Assembly: GCF_008831285.2 (NCBI RefSeq)
Contig: NC_045143.1
Coordinates: forward strand, 5,217,503-5,281,502
DNA: 64,000 nt
From: Nymphaea colorata
Lineage: Eukaryota > Streptophyta > Magnoliopsida > Nymphaeales > Nymphaeaceae
Direction: 5' to 3'
Shown here: positions 12,108-23,485 of the stretch, in pieces
Layout of the letters: each line of letters begins with the position of its first letter
Position numbering within the stretch: position 1 is the first letter of the stretch
Translations under genes and position numbers: made by a program
The notes under the pieces: generated by a model
Seen by the model: the letters and a program-made list of their open reading frames with translations, nothing else
What the model was told of the DNA's origin: nothing
The model's database searches: none

Positions 12108-12183
12108 TTTCTGATCCCAAATTTCCCAAGCAGCGAGACCAGAAATGGATTAGCTAGTGAGGAGTTACTGAGGCCATGACCGC

Positions 12184-12191
12184 TTTATATA
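12184..12191 (-). promoter_or_regulatory. TATA box of the RNase T2-like gene
   Basis: The minus strand reads TATATAAA, 77 bases before the ATG at 12107. This gives a predicted leader of about 45-50 bases, normal for a plant class II promoter. An intact TATA box supports the view that the gene is still expressed despite the lost active site. Confidence 0.65.
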
Positions 12192-13193
12192 GAGAATTGA
12201 AGAGAACCATGTCCCTCCATGGCCCGTTTAGATCGATCAAGATCTGGATAAAATGGGATAAAATATTGATCAGCTTTCTTGAGGAGCAGGTGGGTGCCAG
12301 CCCTTTATGGAGAAGGCTCCAAATTAAGTTAATAATTGTACTCGTATTGGCTCTCTCATTCTTTGATGCTTATCTCTCTGTGGTCCTTCATGTGATCGCA
12401 CAACTCGATCACAACTTCATCTGCAAAATCCACACATCTTTGAAACACCTTTGCATCCCGGCCGTGAACTTTGGATGTGGACGGTCATGATCACGAGCTT
12501 GTTGCTCAACACCATTGGCATGGTTTCACGACTTGCTTCCAGAACCGCTGGATAGAAGAAGCAGAGGGTGCAGATGTGAGGGCATGCACTGTAACAATGT
12601 AGGGATGTCAGATCAGATGGTAATCTGATGCTGTTGTGGTCATCTCATGAGGGCATGGCTTCACGTGGGAAGAGACACAGCATCGCTGAGGGCCATGGCG
12701 GCCTCCCGGGGCCGGGAAGGTTGAAGAACAGACCAATACAGGTGGATGGAGTGGATTCCTCCACGTAGTGGGAGTTCTTGTTCTCAGGGATACGTGGCAG
12801 CTGTTCTTCCATGCTTTCCTTTTGTATTTATGCACTCTTTTGTCCCAATCCATATAAAGTATGCCTGCATGCAAAACATGCCCTTTGATCATTCCATTTT
12901 TGTCTACAACAGTTTCTACTGCACTTAGCCTTCACTCATTCACGTAAAGTTACCAAGGTGTTGGTCATATGGTGTGAATCGATTTGTTGTTGATAACTGC
13001 ACGAAGAAGCCCACAGCCTTCACTTAACCTTTCATCTTTCAGGGTACAAGGGCCTGCACTTCAACTTACTTGGTGGTGGTGGTCTCAGCATATATAATTA
13101 GCTCTCAATGGAGACTGATCGCCTATCAGTCCCTACTCAATCATATTGGCCCATTGGACCAACCCCCCTAGTCAAGGATGAAAAATGAAGAAG
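12192..13193. other. Intergenic region upstream of the RNase T2-like gene
   Basis: About 1 kb holding the distal promoter of the RNase T2-like gene and unassigned DNA. Short open frames at 12176-12490 (plus) and 12608-12892 (minus) have no recognisable domain. Confidence 0.5.
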
Positions 13194-15055
13194 TCAGCTC
13201 CTACCTTGAACAGAACATAGAAGGATCTTTCCATTTTTTGATGTTAGTGAAGAGAACATAACCAACTTACCAGTAAGGTGGATAGAGGCATTTGTGTGCT
13301 CATCTATTGGCCATTGATCAATAAATATACCATGGTTGATCCAAAATTGGACCTCTTTTTCTATATCACCACAATTCTGCGGCAGATAGGAATCCACACA
13401 AGTTTTCTAAACTGCCCACTTAAGTTTTTTTATTGAATAATGAGTACCTTGGTGGTGGATCTCATTCCTTAACATCCAAATCTTCCAAGACACAATTGGA
13501 AAAGTCACTGCATTTGCAAAGCCATCCTCTTTTAAAAGATGTCAGTTTCCACTTCTTAGTTAATTTCTTGGGTAGTAGAGGCAAAAAGGGTAATCCTTTT
13601 CCTGAATTTTCTAGAAATAAATAGCCAAATGTTGGCTGTGTACTGTGTAGGAACGTCCAAAAAGGGCATGGGACGGTTCTTCTTCTTGATTACAACAGAA
13701 ATAGCAGCAGCTAGCTAGCTGAGTACCCATTTGTTTCAATCTATATATTAAGGTGTCGAAACCATTTGCCCCTTGAAGATTTAAAACAATTAATCTTTCG
13801 ACGAGAAAAAGAAAGGTGGCCAAAAATTAAAAATAAATATGAAAACAAAAATCCAGGTAACTGAAAAAGATTTTTCTAATAAGCGTCACCCAAGCATTAG
13901 CCACCTCTGGCCTCCCAGTCTCTAGACACAAAGCATCGATATTGTTTGCAATTTAATTGTGCACACTCATTGGTTCATGAGGGTGAAAGTGAGATTTTTC
14001 CTCTTACTATTCTGTGCTATTGTTGTGTTATAACACATATAGTTTGATAAACAATAACTTTTTTCCAATAGTTTATGAAAAATCTGATTTTTATATTCAA
14101 TAACATTGTCAGTGAGCTCAGCTTTGATTTACTGTTTGAAATCTAAATGCTCCATCTTTCAATTTCATCAAATAAACCTGATATGCGCTTTGGCAAATCA
14201 TCAAGAAAACTTGTTTAATATTCAAATCTACAATATGCACGCACCAGACCCAGACTAAACATTAGAGTGAACCAACTGAAAAGGTATTTTCTGTGAAATT
14301 TCCAGGCAAAGGAAAAGAAGAATTACTAAGTTTGAAATATCAAAACACAACTCACAACTTGAAGTATCAGGAGAACCTTGTTGGGTAGCCATGTCTGCGA
14401 TGCCATAGCTAATATCGTGTCATTGTTATATAAAATGTAAAGACCATTATCACATTTTCCATCACCAATCGTTCTCATGGTCGAACAGTCCTCATCAGTA
14501 GGAGGAAGCAACACACTGCGGTCGTGAGCCACAGAGGATGGTAAATTGAGGACATAGCTATAAACTACTGATACCAAATTTAGTATACATAGAACCTCTC
14601 TGGAATCAAAACAAAGAAAACTAATGTATCTACTGCGGCTTCCTTCTCTCTTAGAGCCATTTGCAGGACGCCATTTTCAGTTTTCTAACATGTGGATAGT
14701 TTCTATAATTTGTCAATCTATGATCCATTCAAATGAGTTAGAAATCAGTACTTGAGAGGGCTGAACAACTGTTGAATGAACTGGTTTCTGCAACGACTGA
14801 AGCAGCCAATAGTTGTTCTTGCTAAAATTTTGTAAAATCTGAGTTAGAGTCTTAATATATAGTAAGAAGAGTTTCACCGTCTTCTCTTTTGTTTGAAATT
14901 TGGAGTAGATTGGACTGAGAAGCACCTGGGTACCCATTGGAAAACCAACAGCTTCCACACACACGACCCATCTTTTTATAATGAGTACATTTGATCCCTT
15001 CGTTTCTTCCTTCTCGATTGGCAAACTTTTGTTTGATTATGCCTCTTTGAAGCAC
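13194..15055 (-). mobile_element. Decayed Ty1/copia retrotransposon remnant
   Basis: Fragments of a copia polyprotein appear in the right order on the minus strand but in different frames with stops. Near 15000-14930 is a gag zinc-knuckle context, KCTHYKKMGRVCGSCW followed by NGYP, with one Cys and the His of the CCHC replaced. Near 14735-14715 is SFEWIID, the lead-in of the aspartic protease motif WIIDSGA, ending in a stop. Near 14500-14420 is a gag-pre-integrase signature, TMRTIGDGKCDNGLYIL. Near 13397-13340 is TCVDSYLPQN, resembling the copia integrase TPQQNG motif. No reverse transcriptase, RNase H or LTRs were found. The assignment rests on remembered motif patterns; the gag and protease parts are the strongest. 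Confidence 0.6.
13611..13823 (-). mobile_element. LINE remnant: zf-RVT zinc-binding region
   Basis: The minus-strand frame contains YRLKQMGTQLASCCYFCC, then NQEEEPSHALFGRSY. This follows the pattern of the zinc-binding domain found after the reverse transcriptase of plant LINEs (QLASxCxxCxxxEExxxHxLFxC). The final cysteine is replaced by Arg. No reverse transcriptase sequence lies upstream, so it is a short 3' fragment. It sits inside the span of the copia remnant. Confidence 0.5.
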
Positions 15056-15597
15056 CTATCATTAAAGCATTCTTATTGATATCGTCATTCCTTTTAGATA
15101 TCATTTCATGATTCATTATTATACATCTGTGATCCTCTTTCGTGATGAATGGAAATGAACAAACTAAACATAGTGAAGTTAAAGCTTAAGTAATCAAAAT
15201 CTGACTCTTCAAGGATTTCTATTCAGGTCTCAAACATGTCAACGACTAAAGATTTGCTGTTTCTCTTTCAATTGTGAGATATGAACAGGATTGCTGACAC
15301 ACATAATATTTCCGGAAAATTTATTCAGTGGCATTTGGTTGGGTGTCTTAAAATCATGTAAATTTGTACAGTTTAGCAATATTATGTTGTTCTCCATACA
15401 TCAATCTAAGGCGCACAATATGTGGTCTCTACTTATGAAACTACGACTCGTGGACCGTCAGATGTGACTGATCTAACGGTGCATAAGAATGGCATATCTT
15501 ATGTCCTAGTCGGAGTTCTTTTTCCCGCCTCCTGCTTGTGTCCGCCCATATTCCTGCTCTTCCCGCCGCCGCCGGGGGCCTTTCCCACCCACCGGCG

Positions 15598-18500
15598 ATG
15601 CTCTTCTCGGCGTTCTCGCGGCGGCTTCTCCGCCGTAATTCGGCTCTGACAATCTCCTCCTTCCTCGCCACCGCCTCCGTTGCTCGCTTCCCTCCGCCAA
15701 CAACGCCGTCGGATCACATCGTGGAAGTTCCCGACCCTCCCTCCGTCCCCTGGCATCCTACCTTCCTAGGTGCTCCTTCCTGGAGATTCTCTCGGAGTTT
15801 CTCGGAGGGAGTCCTCCCCAAAACCATAAACTACAGGAGCCATGGCGACGCTGATGGAGACGACCTCCTCGTTTGCCCCGGTTGCGGCGTCTACTTGCAG
15901 GACGAGAACCCCAAGCTACCCGGTTTTTTCATCAAACCCTCGACGAAGACTCCCAAATTCTGTTTCCTTTCCGATGATGAGGACCGCAAGCCGGAAGACG
16001 CCAGCGTTAGTTCCAATCCGGTTGAAGAGAAGCCGGTTGTCTGCTCTCGGTGCCACTCGTTGCGATACTACGGCAGGGTGAAGGACGAGAGCGCAGAGAA
16101 TCTGCTGCCTGATTTCGACTTCGATTACTATCTAGGACACCGTCTGTCGAGTTCGACTGGGAGCCGGTCGGTGGTCATGATGGTCGTGGATGCCTCCGAT
16201 TTCGACGGGTCGTTTCCCCGGCGAGTCGCGAGGTTGGTGTCTAACACGATTGAGGAGGACTCTGCGGCGTGGAAGAAGGGGAAACCCGGGAACGTGCCGC
16301 GAGTTGTGCTCGTCGTGACGAAGATCGACCTCCTGCCGTCGAGCATCTCGCCGACGAGGCTGGAGCATTGGGTGCGGCAGCGAGCAAGGGAAGGGGGATC
16401 CAACAAGTTGACGAGCGTTCACCTCGTAAGCGCAGTGCGCGATTGGGGAATGAAGAATCTGATAGAGGATATCAAAGAACTGGTGGGGACGCGGGGGAAT
16501 GTCTGGGCAGTTGGGGCACAGAATGTGGGGAAGTCGACGCTGATCAACGCGATAAGCAAGCAGGTTAAGGGGAAGGTTATGCACCTGACGGAGGCGCCGG
16601 TGCCGGGGACTACATTGGGGATCATTCGGGTGGAGGGCGTGTTTCCCGGTCAGGCCAAATTGTTTGATACACCGGGCATCCTGCATCCTTATCAGATTAC
16701 GACGAGGTTAACGAGAGATGAGCAGAAGTTGGTTCACATCAGTAAGGAGCTTAGGCCAAGGACTTTCAGAGTGAAGGTTTGACGCTTTGTAACTCGCTAT
16801 TTGTTTTCTTGAACAGATTTCGAAACCAGCATGTTAGTTTTTCTGGTTTGGGTTTGGTTAACACTTTCATTCGTGTATTCGAGCTCGAGGAACTGTTCGA
16901 CAAATTGCCACAGCGAACACGAAGAATTCATGATGTTAGATGAATTTTCTAACGAGAACTCATGAAGGTGGTTTTGTATCTACCCATGTCAAAAGTGTTG
17001 TGTAGAAAATAAATGCAATTCGATCAAACGTAAGATTGGCAAATTCATGTCTGAACAACTCAACATAAAAAAGAATAGTCGAAGGCATGAGGATTGATGG
17101 CTTATCTTTATAAGAGCTATGACCATTGAAATCACAGCGTCAATAAGTTGAACCTGGTTACTCTACAAATCCAACCTTGAGGTTACATGGTAGATCGGGT
17201 TCATTTAAAGGAAGTTTTAAAGCTACCAAACCACCTCGTCCATATAAATAATCCCTGTCCATCTTGAAGTCACTTTGCATAACCGAGGAGGTTTCACAAG
17301 ATTTGTTTTAGCCCATGTGCAATATCGTCTTAAGTTTATTTTCTGAACTAATGGTTATGCTCATTAAGTTTAACCTTTTGGTCATAGTCAGAAATGACTT
17401 TTCTCCATCCAATCGCCATTACCGTGTGTTTATCAGTTGGGTAAGAGAAACGCAGGATTGGTTATCCTCCTCTTTTTGTCGATGAATTTATAGTCGTGGT
17501 AGTCTAGTGGTCATCCATCTTTATGGTCCCATAATCTCGCGTATGGAAACAAAGGGCTTTACGTTCTTCTGAACTTAGATGTCTATAATTTTCCTGCAAC
17601 CTTTAAAAGGACGTTCATTGGCATGTGCAAACCGAGCTATGTCTTGATTTATCAAAGCCTGAAACTTTGTTCGTGCTTTGCATTACAAATTAAAATAGTT
17701 TTACGGTTAGATGCACTGTGGAGGTCCAAACTTCAGATTCTTGGTTAAATTGTTACTTTAGCAGTGATCAATGTCGAATAGTTTCTCTACTTGAATATTA
17801 GCTTCTCTAAAAAGATAAATGTTCTTAGTAGCAAATATACCCAATCTTGGAGCATTTTCTGACGAACATTCAGAAGCCTTATGTTGAAATGCTGTATATT
17901 TTACCGCAATAAGTGCATCCAATGTTTTCTCTGCAGGCTGGCTATGCAGTTCATATAGGTGGACTACTGAGGCTGGACGTGGAAGAGGCATCAGTTGATA
18001 CCATTTATCTTACAGTCTGGGCATCTCCTTATATCCCACTTCATATGGGCAGGATTGAGCATGCAAGCACAATGGTGGAAGCTCATTTTGGTCGACAGTT
18101 ACAGGTATTAATACCACTGATTCTTGTGATTTTGAAACGCCAAACTTCATGTCGGTCCCTCTTTATATCCTCATCTAGCTATTGTGATAAATTCTTAATC
18201 TGTGACCATTGTTCATGCAGCCACCAATCGGTGAAAAACGAGTTGGCGAACTTGGAAAATGGATCAGGCGGGAATATAAAGTTTCTGGAGCCAGTTGGGA
18301 CGTGAACTCCACAGATGTGGCTGCTGCTGGGCTTGGTTGGTTTGCCATAGGATTGAAGGGAGAGGCTGTTCTTGGTGTATGGTGTTACGATGGAATTGAT
18401 ATCACGGTGCGCAGTGCATTAATCCCTGACAAAGCAAAAATGTTTGAAACTGCTGGATTCACAGTCTCAAAAATTGTGTCAAGGGCTGACAAAGCCATGA

Positions 18501-18607
18501 ACAAGACTCGTCGTGATGAAAAGATGAAGCAAAACGAAGGGCCTAGTGAAAGAGTTGGCAGTGATCAGTCATTACCTCTGGACAATCCGGATGCTCATTC
18601 CTGTTGA
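15598..18607 (+). CDS. Circularly permuted organellar GTPase, BPG2/YqeH-like
   Basis: Three exons (15598-16776, 17937-18104, 18221-18607) with GT-AG borders give 577 residues. The first 30 residues are rich in Arg, Ser and hydrophobics with no acidic residues, an organellar targeting peptide. A four-cysteine zinc site is formed by CPGC (93-96) and CSRC (149-152), followed by HSLRYYGRV. The G motifs come in the permuted order G4 TKID (241-244), G5 SAVR (278-281), G1 GAQNVGKST (306-314), G2 PGTT (336-339), G3 DTPG (357-360). This order is diagnostic of the YqeH/YlqF class, which acts in assembly of the small ribosomal subunit. Plant homologues are BPG2 (plastid rRNA processing, brassinosteroid-linked greening), its paralogue At4g10620 and NOA1/RIF1. 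The zinc site and length favour BPG2 or its close paralogue over NOA1. The ATG at 15598 begins the basic presequence; an in-frame ATG 60 bases upstream (15538) would add a Pro/Ala-rich stretch and is less likely. Exon 1 is GC-rich. Confidence 0.92.
16777..17936 (+). other. Intron 1 of the BPG2-like gene
   Basis: A 1.16-kb AT-rich intron between the GTPase exon and the exon beginning AGYAVHIGG. At 17492-17510 the text TGGTAGTCTAGTGGTCAT resembles the D-arm of a tRNA, but no T-arm follows. No other feature was seen. Confidence 0.6.
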
Positions 18608-21600
18608 TACTTCTTCCACCGTGGCGGTGGCTGCATTGGTGATCTCCCCACTCTCAAGAACATGCCATGTGTGCTTCATGGTAAAGCTGTTGATGGAAGC
18701 AGCGTCTTGTCTATCATATGCTAGCGTAAAGTGGTCTAGGGAAACATGGAGTGCTAAAAACAGAGGAAATGAGCTACACATGTTGATAACGTGATCAAGC
18801 ATTGGGAGACCGACATGATATTACTCTGGGCAACTGGCGTCATTGACTGGTACAAACAGCTATCAAGAAACAAAACATGGAAACTGAGTGCGAGAAGGTT
18901 ACATCACACGATGATGACAAGTCATGCTTCACACTGAGGATCTTATGGATGACCAGTGGTCGAAGGTTTTATGCAGGACCGATGATTGAACACAGAGCTT
19001 TCTAAATTATTTATAAGACCTGCAACTCATCCAGCTCATTTGGCAGGAGTGGAGATATGGACGGCAAGAATAGGATGGACTGCAAGATGCTGTTGCTGCT
19101 TCGTCGTATGTATCCGGAACTCCACTTTCATAAAGGTTTGGCCACATGCACAAAGGCTTACAATTTTTTATATGCCACAATGAATTTTTTGTTATTCCGA
19201 TGGGTGTTCAGTTATTATGCTTTCAAGCATGGGCGTCATTTCCAAATTTTGCTGTCTTCCTCATCCATGTTCGGTCCTTCCATGGTCGAGTCCAGCCATG
19301 AAGCATGATACGTTACCATGTCCTTTCAAAGGCTTACAGCAACAAGTGTAGTGCACAGTGGATTCATTCGTTGATGTTCTGATCCATTACTGCATGCTTG
19401 CGCATAAGAATGAACGCTTCACAAGTGTCTGGCTAGTGGAGAGCTTCACTTATCCCTCGAGACTGACTGAGCATGTAAGGTTAAGTTGATACCATCACGG
19501 GGTTGGAACTCTTAGGTGTAAGTCCCTTTTTACGAAGGTTGTGCCGCGTAAACTCACTGCACAACTTTTTCTTTTCACGATTCTAGTTATATAAGTACAT
19601 ATTCTGGTGCGCTTATTCTTTTCTGGTCAGTAACTGGATGAGACTACCGCGTTTTAAGTGGATGAGAAAAAGTTTACCGTAGTTGAGATCGTTAGAGGTC
19701 CTCCTAATCCTATGGTCTTTCTTCTCAATGTCCTGGTTAGTTCGAAACGGTAGAGGCAGGATGCAGTCTTTTCTGTATACTGGGTCGCAGTTGTTCCCCA
19801 AGTTGGGAAATAGAAAGACAGGAAACATCTTCTGACCCTTTCATGAACTGTTGACCACATGCTAGAATGTTCTGCTTTATTGCTGTTAAGAGAGAATTTG
19901 TATATGCGATGATCCATCTATTGTGTAGGCATCGCTGCATATTTTTCAGCTCTGCTGTTATTTCACCTGAGCTTTGTCACGGTGTTTCCTTTGAGGCAGT
20001 TAAGCTCACCAATGTTGTTAATATTGGTAACAGTGTTGTACCTGTTTGCTCAAATTGTACCTGTTTGCTCAAAGGTGCCCATAAGCATTGCGTCATCTTA
20101 GCTTGTATTGACTTATTTTTAATTTTTGAATTAGAAATATTTTCAGTGTATTTGTCAATAAGCATTTTGTCATGGCATGGCCTTTTTCTTTTACATCTTG
20201 AAATTTACCTGCATGATATTTGAGTTTTGATGGTGGCAAAGCATCAGAGTCTCCATTAGACAGATTTCATTGTGAACTAGTAGGAATAACCAGATTTTTC
20301 ATTCCCCAACTAACCACATTGTCTAAAATTTTGACAACTAATCAAGTTATTACACATCCTTTATAACAATTCAGCATCCACACATCTTGTTCCTTGTCAG
20401 ACGAAACAAGTCAGGTTTCTATGGGAAAATTTTGCCAACAACCCACTGATTACTCGAAAACTATTATTAGTCTGATGTCGTGGTTTTGGTATTCAAATTA
20501 AACAGTCTTCTAGATAAGATGACTAAATGTAAATCAGCACACAATGGGGATTGACAGTAAAAAAAAAAAGGCTCCAAATCTTGGTGGTATTGAAGGTGCC
20601 CATGTTTAGATTTTTCTTTTTCTTCTTTTTTTTGTTTTTCTTTTTGGTTCTCCTGTAACTCTCTCTTTTATACGGACCCAAGCGCGTTTCCTGTTACCTC
20701 TTCAAAAGTTGAGTGTGTTTTGGACAACTTTTTGACTCAAAGTGACATTTTAACTCAATGATTTTAAGCATGAGACCGGTTAAAAGTTGGAACATAAATA
20801 TTTACCTCGTGGGTCAGCAAGTCCAACTGATGAAAGATAGAATGTAGATAGTCAGTCCTACAGATTCCTTCCTCGGGAAAAAGGTAAACTGTAAATCGCT
20901 AGCAGGCTTTGTCCAAAAGCCGCATTGCACAAAGTGTTTACTGATGAGCATGTCGACGGCGAGTGCCTCTCTCCATTTCTTTTTTTTTTTTCTTTTCTTT
21001 TCTTTTCCCTAAATATCATTTTCAGTGTTTGTTGATATGGGTCTTCTGCATATGCGCATTGAATGTAGGTGAAAAATGAGATGATAAGGCGCCCAAACGA
21101 CCTCTTTAAATGGCAATTATTACATGCATTAAGTTCTAACGCATATTGTTAGAACAAATGTTCCAAGTCCACTTTATTTTTGTAACAGGAATCGTTGCGT
21201 GATCACTTTTAACGTTTTGATTGTTGAATTGATGAACGACATTTATAATCAATCACATTATGTTTTCCTAAACTAGAAAGATAAAGTGTTTTTTAGATAA
21301 TGTGTTGAAGAAACATGTATTTCAAGAACACAATGTTTTTCTTTGCTTAAAATATTGGTTGGGTGCGCTAAATCCGCTTATGTGAGCTGCATATTGACAA
21401 CCAATACCGTATATTTTTTACTCAATTCGCAGTGGCCGATAGAAATTAGATGTACATGAGGGGTCGGGTGTGATTCAAATCACCACTTATAAAATTCACT
21501 GTTTAAAAGAACATGGCTTAATGTGTCACTATTTCATTAAAATATTGAAGAGTGTGAAAACGCATATGCATGGAGGAAAAGAAGGAAGAAAGTGAGATTT

Positions 21601-22050
21601 ATGGTAGGAGACATGCAGGGGTCCCTACCCACGTTTCTTAGCTCCCCTTCCTGTCCGCTGGATTACAAGTCAAACTCACTGGACACATGTACTGAACCAC
21701 CACTTTCAATGCTCCTCTGACTTTTCGACCGAGGACTCGGATCCGATCTGCTTGGACACCGAATCCGAGTTTAAATTCTTTCGAGAGTCTCTCGTAGCAT
21801 AGCTGGTTGGTTTGAGTGGTTACTGTCGACATGGCGTCAGTTTGATTTTGTGGGTGTTACTACTATAGGCTTCAAACCGTGACATGCACAACACTCAAGT
21901 TGAATGATGTATGCCGCTGAGCCCAGAAGCAGCTTTAGACTTCACGCGTAAATGAAAAGAGGAGTTGGCTTCGGCCACATTTGAATCTAACTGGTACCTG
22001 GCTAGGTTAATTTCATGGTGGACCCTACTCGACTGAAAACCGGATAGCGA
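18608..22050. other. Intergenic region, no recognised gene
   Basis: This 3.4-kb stretch follows the BPG2-like stop codon and includes its 3' untranslated region. It is AT-rich with pyrimidine runs near 20610-20645 and 20979-21008. Near 20036-20075 a 20-base sequence containing TGTACCTGTTTGCTCAAA is repeated in tandem. Open frames here are short and match nothing known to me. Confidence 0.6.
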
Positions 22051-22132
22051 GCAACTGGGGAAACAAGGTCAAGGGGTGTGCTTGGATCGCCTACCCGTGC
22101 AACTGGGGAACAAGGTCAAGGGGTGTGCTTGG
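22051..22132. repeat. Tandem duplication, 48-bp period
   Basis: GCAACTGGGG-(A)AACAAGGTCAAGGGGTGTGCTTGG occurs at 22051 and again at 22099. The copies differ by a single-base indel. A third partial GCAACTGG follows at 22134. The copies are nearly identical, so the duplication is recent. Confidence 0.8.
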
Positions 22133-23310
22133 TGCAACTGGTAGCTGGTCCGCTTGCTCGAACCCATTTGTGGGTCAACGGATGGAACCAAGTTGTTGAC
22201 ATTGGATCCAGGGCTGCCAAATAGATTAGATATGGCAAGCAGATCCAAGCCACCCTTATTAGTACTGTAGCAACCTACCATATTTTATATATTTGTAGTT
22301 GTACTTATAGATCCGATTCGAGGCTTTGGACCTACAACTGGATCCGGCCATCCGAGTTCAATAAAGTAGTAGGCTCGCATTAAGCTGTGACATTGATGCC
22401 CCCTGACAGCTAACATCACATGCCATGCAGCTTTGGACAGCCTTTTGCCTCGCTTTTGGCCTTTTACATGACAAATAATAATAATAATAATGTTAACAAA
22501 TAAATAAGTCAAAGAATATTTGACTTTGTATAAATATAAACTAAGTAAAATACAAAATTATCTTATTTTTTTAGAAGTTAATTATTTAAGAATCTCAAAT
22601 CGGTGAAATGAGAAATCGACGGATCAGCTTAACTCACTCACTCAAGGAGTTGTCTGGTCCGGGCTTCGGGTTTTTTAGATGGAGAAGACATCTATGGACC
22701 CGACCCGCTCGGCTGGTCAATTCCTAGATCTACCTGATTGGGTTAGATGAGGGGCGACCGACTGATACAGACAAGACGGGAGAGGAGAAGCAAAGTTCAG
22801 GTCCGGCTGCCATCCATTCAGGCCTGAGCTGGATCCGGTGGGTCCGGACCCAAGCCTGGTACAGGTCCAGATCGGGGCCCCAGCGTTGGGTGATACAAGA
22901 GAGATCAGATCTGAGTCTGGTTCCAAGACAGCGAGTGCCAAACCCCCATTAATTTTACAGTGCACATGCTTTAATGAAGATCGGGCCAGGTGACAGCCTG
23001 GACCCGGGATCCACGTACTCCATAATTGCTTACTGATCTGGATCCTCTTAAGCTCAAGCGGTTTGTGCCCGACCCGTTTGAAGGGAGAAGGGAGAAGGGA
23101 AAAGGGAAAAGGGAAGCGACCCTTCAACCGCAGACCGCGCGGTAGGTTAAACGGGTCCCGGTCGTCGAGGCATCTAATAACGACCCGACCCGGACCAAAG
23201 GGAGAGAAAGAGGAGACATCACGCGTGTGACGGAAGCAACACGCTTCCTTCCCCCAACGCACGCACGCACGCACACACACACTGACACAAACCCCTTTAT
23301 GCCCTTCTCT

Positions 23311-23326
23311 TTTCACACGTGTGAAA
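23311..23326. promoter_or_regulatory. Perfect 16-bp palindrome with G-box core
   Basis: TTTCACACGTGTGAAA is a perfect palindrome centred on CACGTG, the core bound by plant bZIP and bHLH factors. It is 1.3 kb upstream of the NHL start codon. Which gene it serves, if any, is unknown. Confidence 0.4.
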
Positions 23327-23473
23327 GGAGAAGCTGACGCAACAAATGTGGGTCCCACCGGCCCACCACCCCGAGCACGCACTTTGCTTCTCGACCGACT
23401 CAAAAGTGTCGGTGATTCCCCACAGGGGCAGAATCTTTTCCATAAATGACTACCGAGCCCCCACCAACTTTCC

Positions 23474-23485
23474 TGCCACGTGGCA
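23474..23485. promoter_or_regulatory. Palindromic G-box TGCCACGTGGCA
   Basis: TGCCACGTGGCA is a full high-affinity G-box palindrome. A TATA-like sequence, CTATATATTA, follows at 23508-23517. The pair looks like a core promoter, yet no coding sequence starts downstream until 24660. Confidence 0.4.

Noticed and set aside
11732-12179. Plus-strand frames across the RNase T2-like exon 1 and microsatellite
   Set aside because: Their composition comes from the TC/GT repeat and the complement of the signal-peptide exon.
17485-17560. tRNA-like text TGGTAGTCTAGTGGTCAT in the BPG2-like intron
   Set aside because: It resembles a tRNA D-arm and A box, but no anticodon stem, T-arm or GGTTCGAAT B box follows at the right distance.
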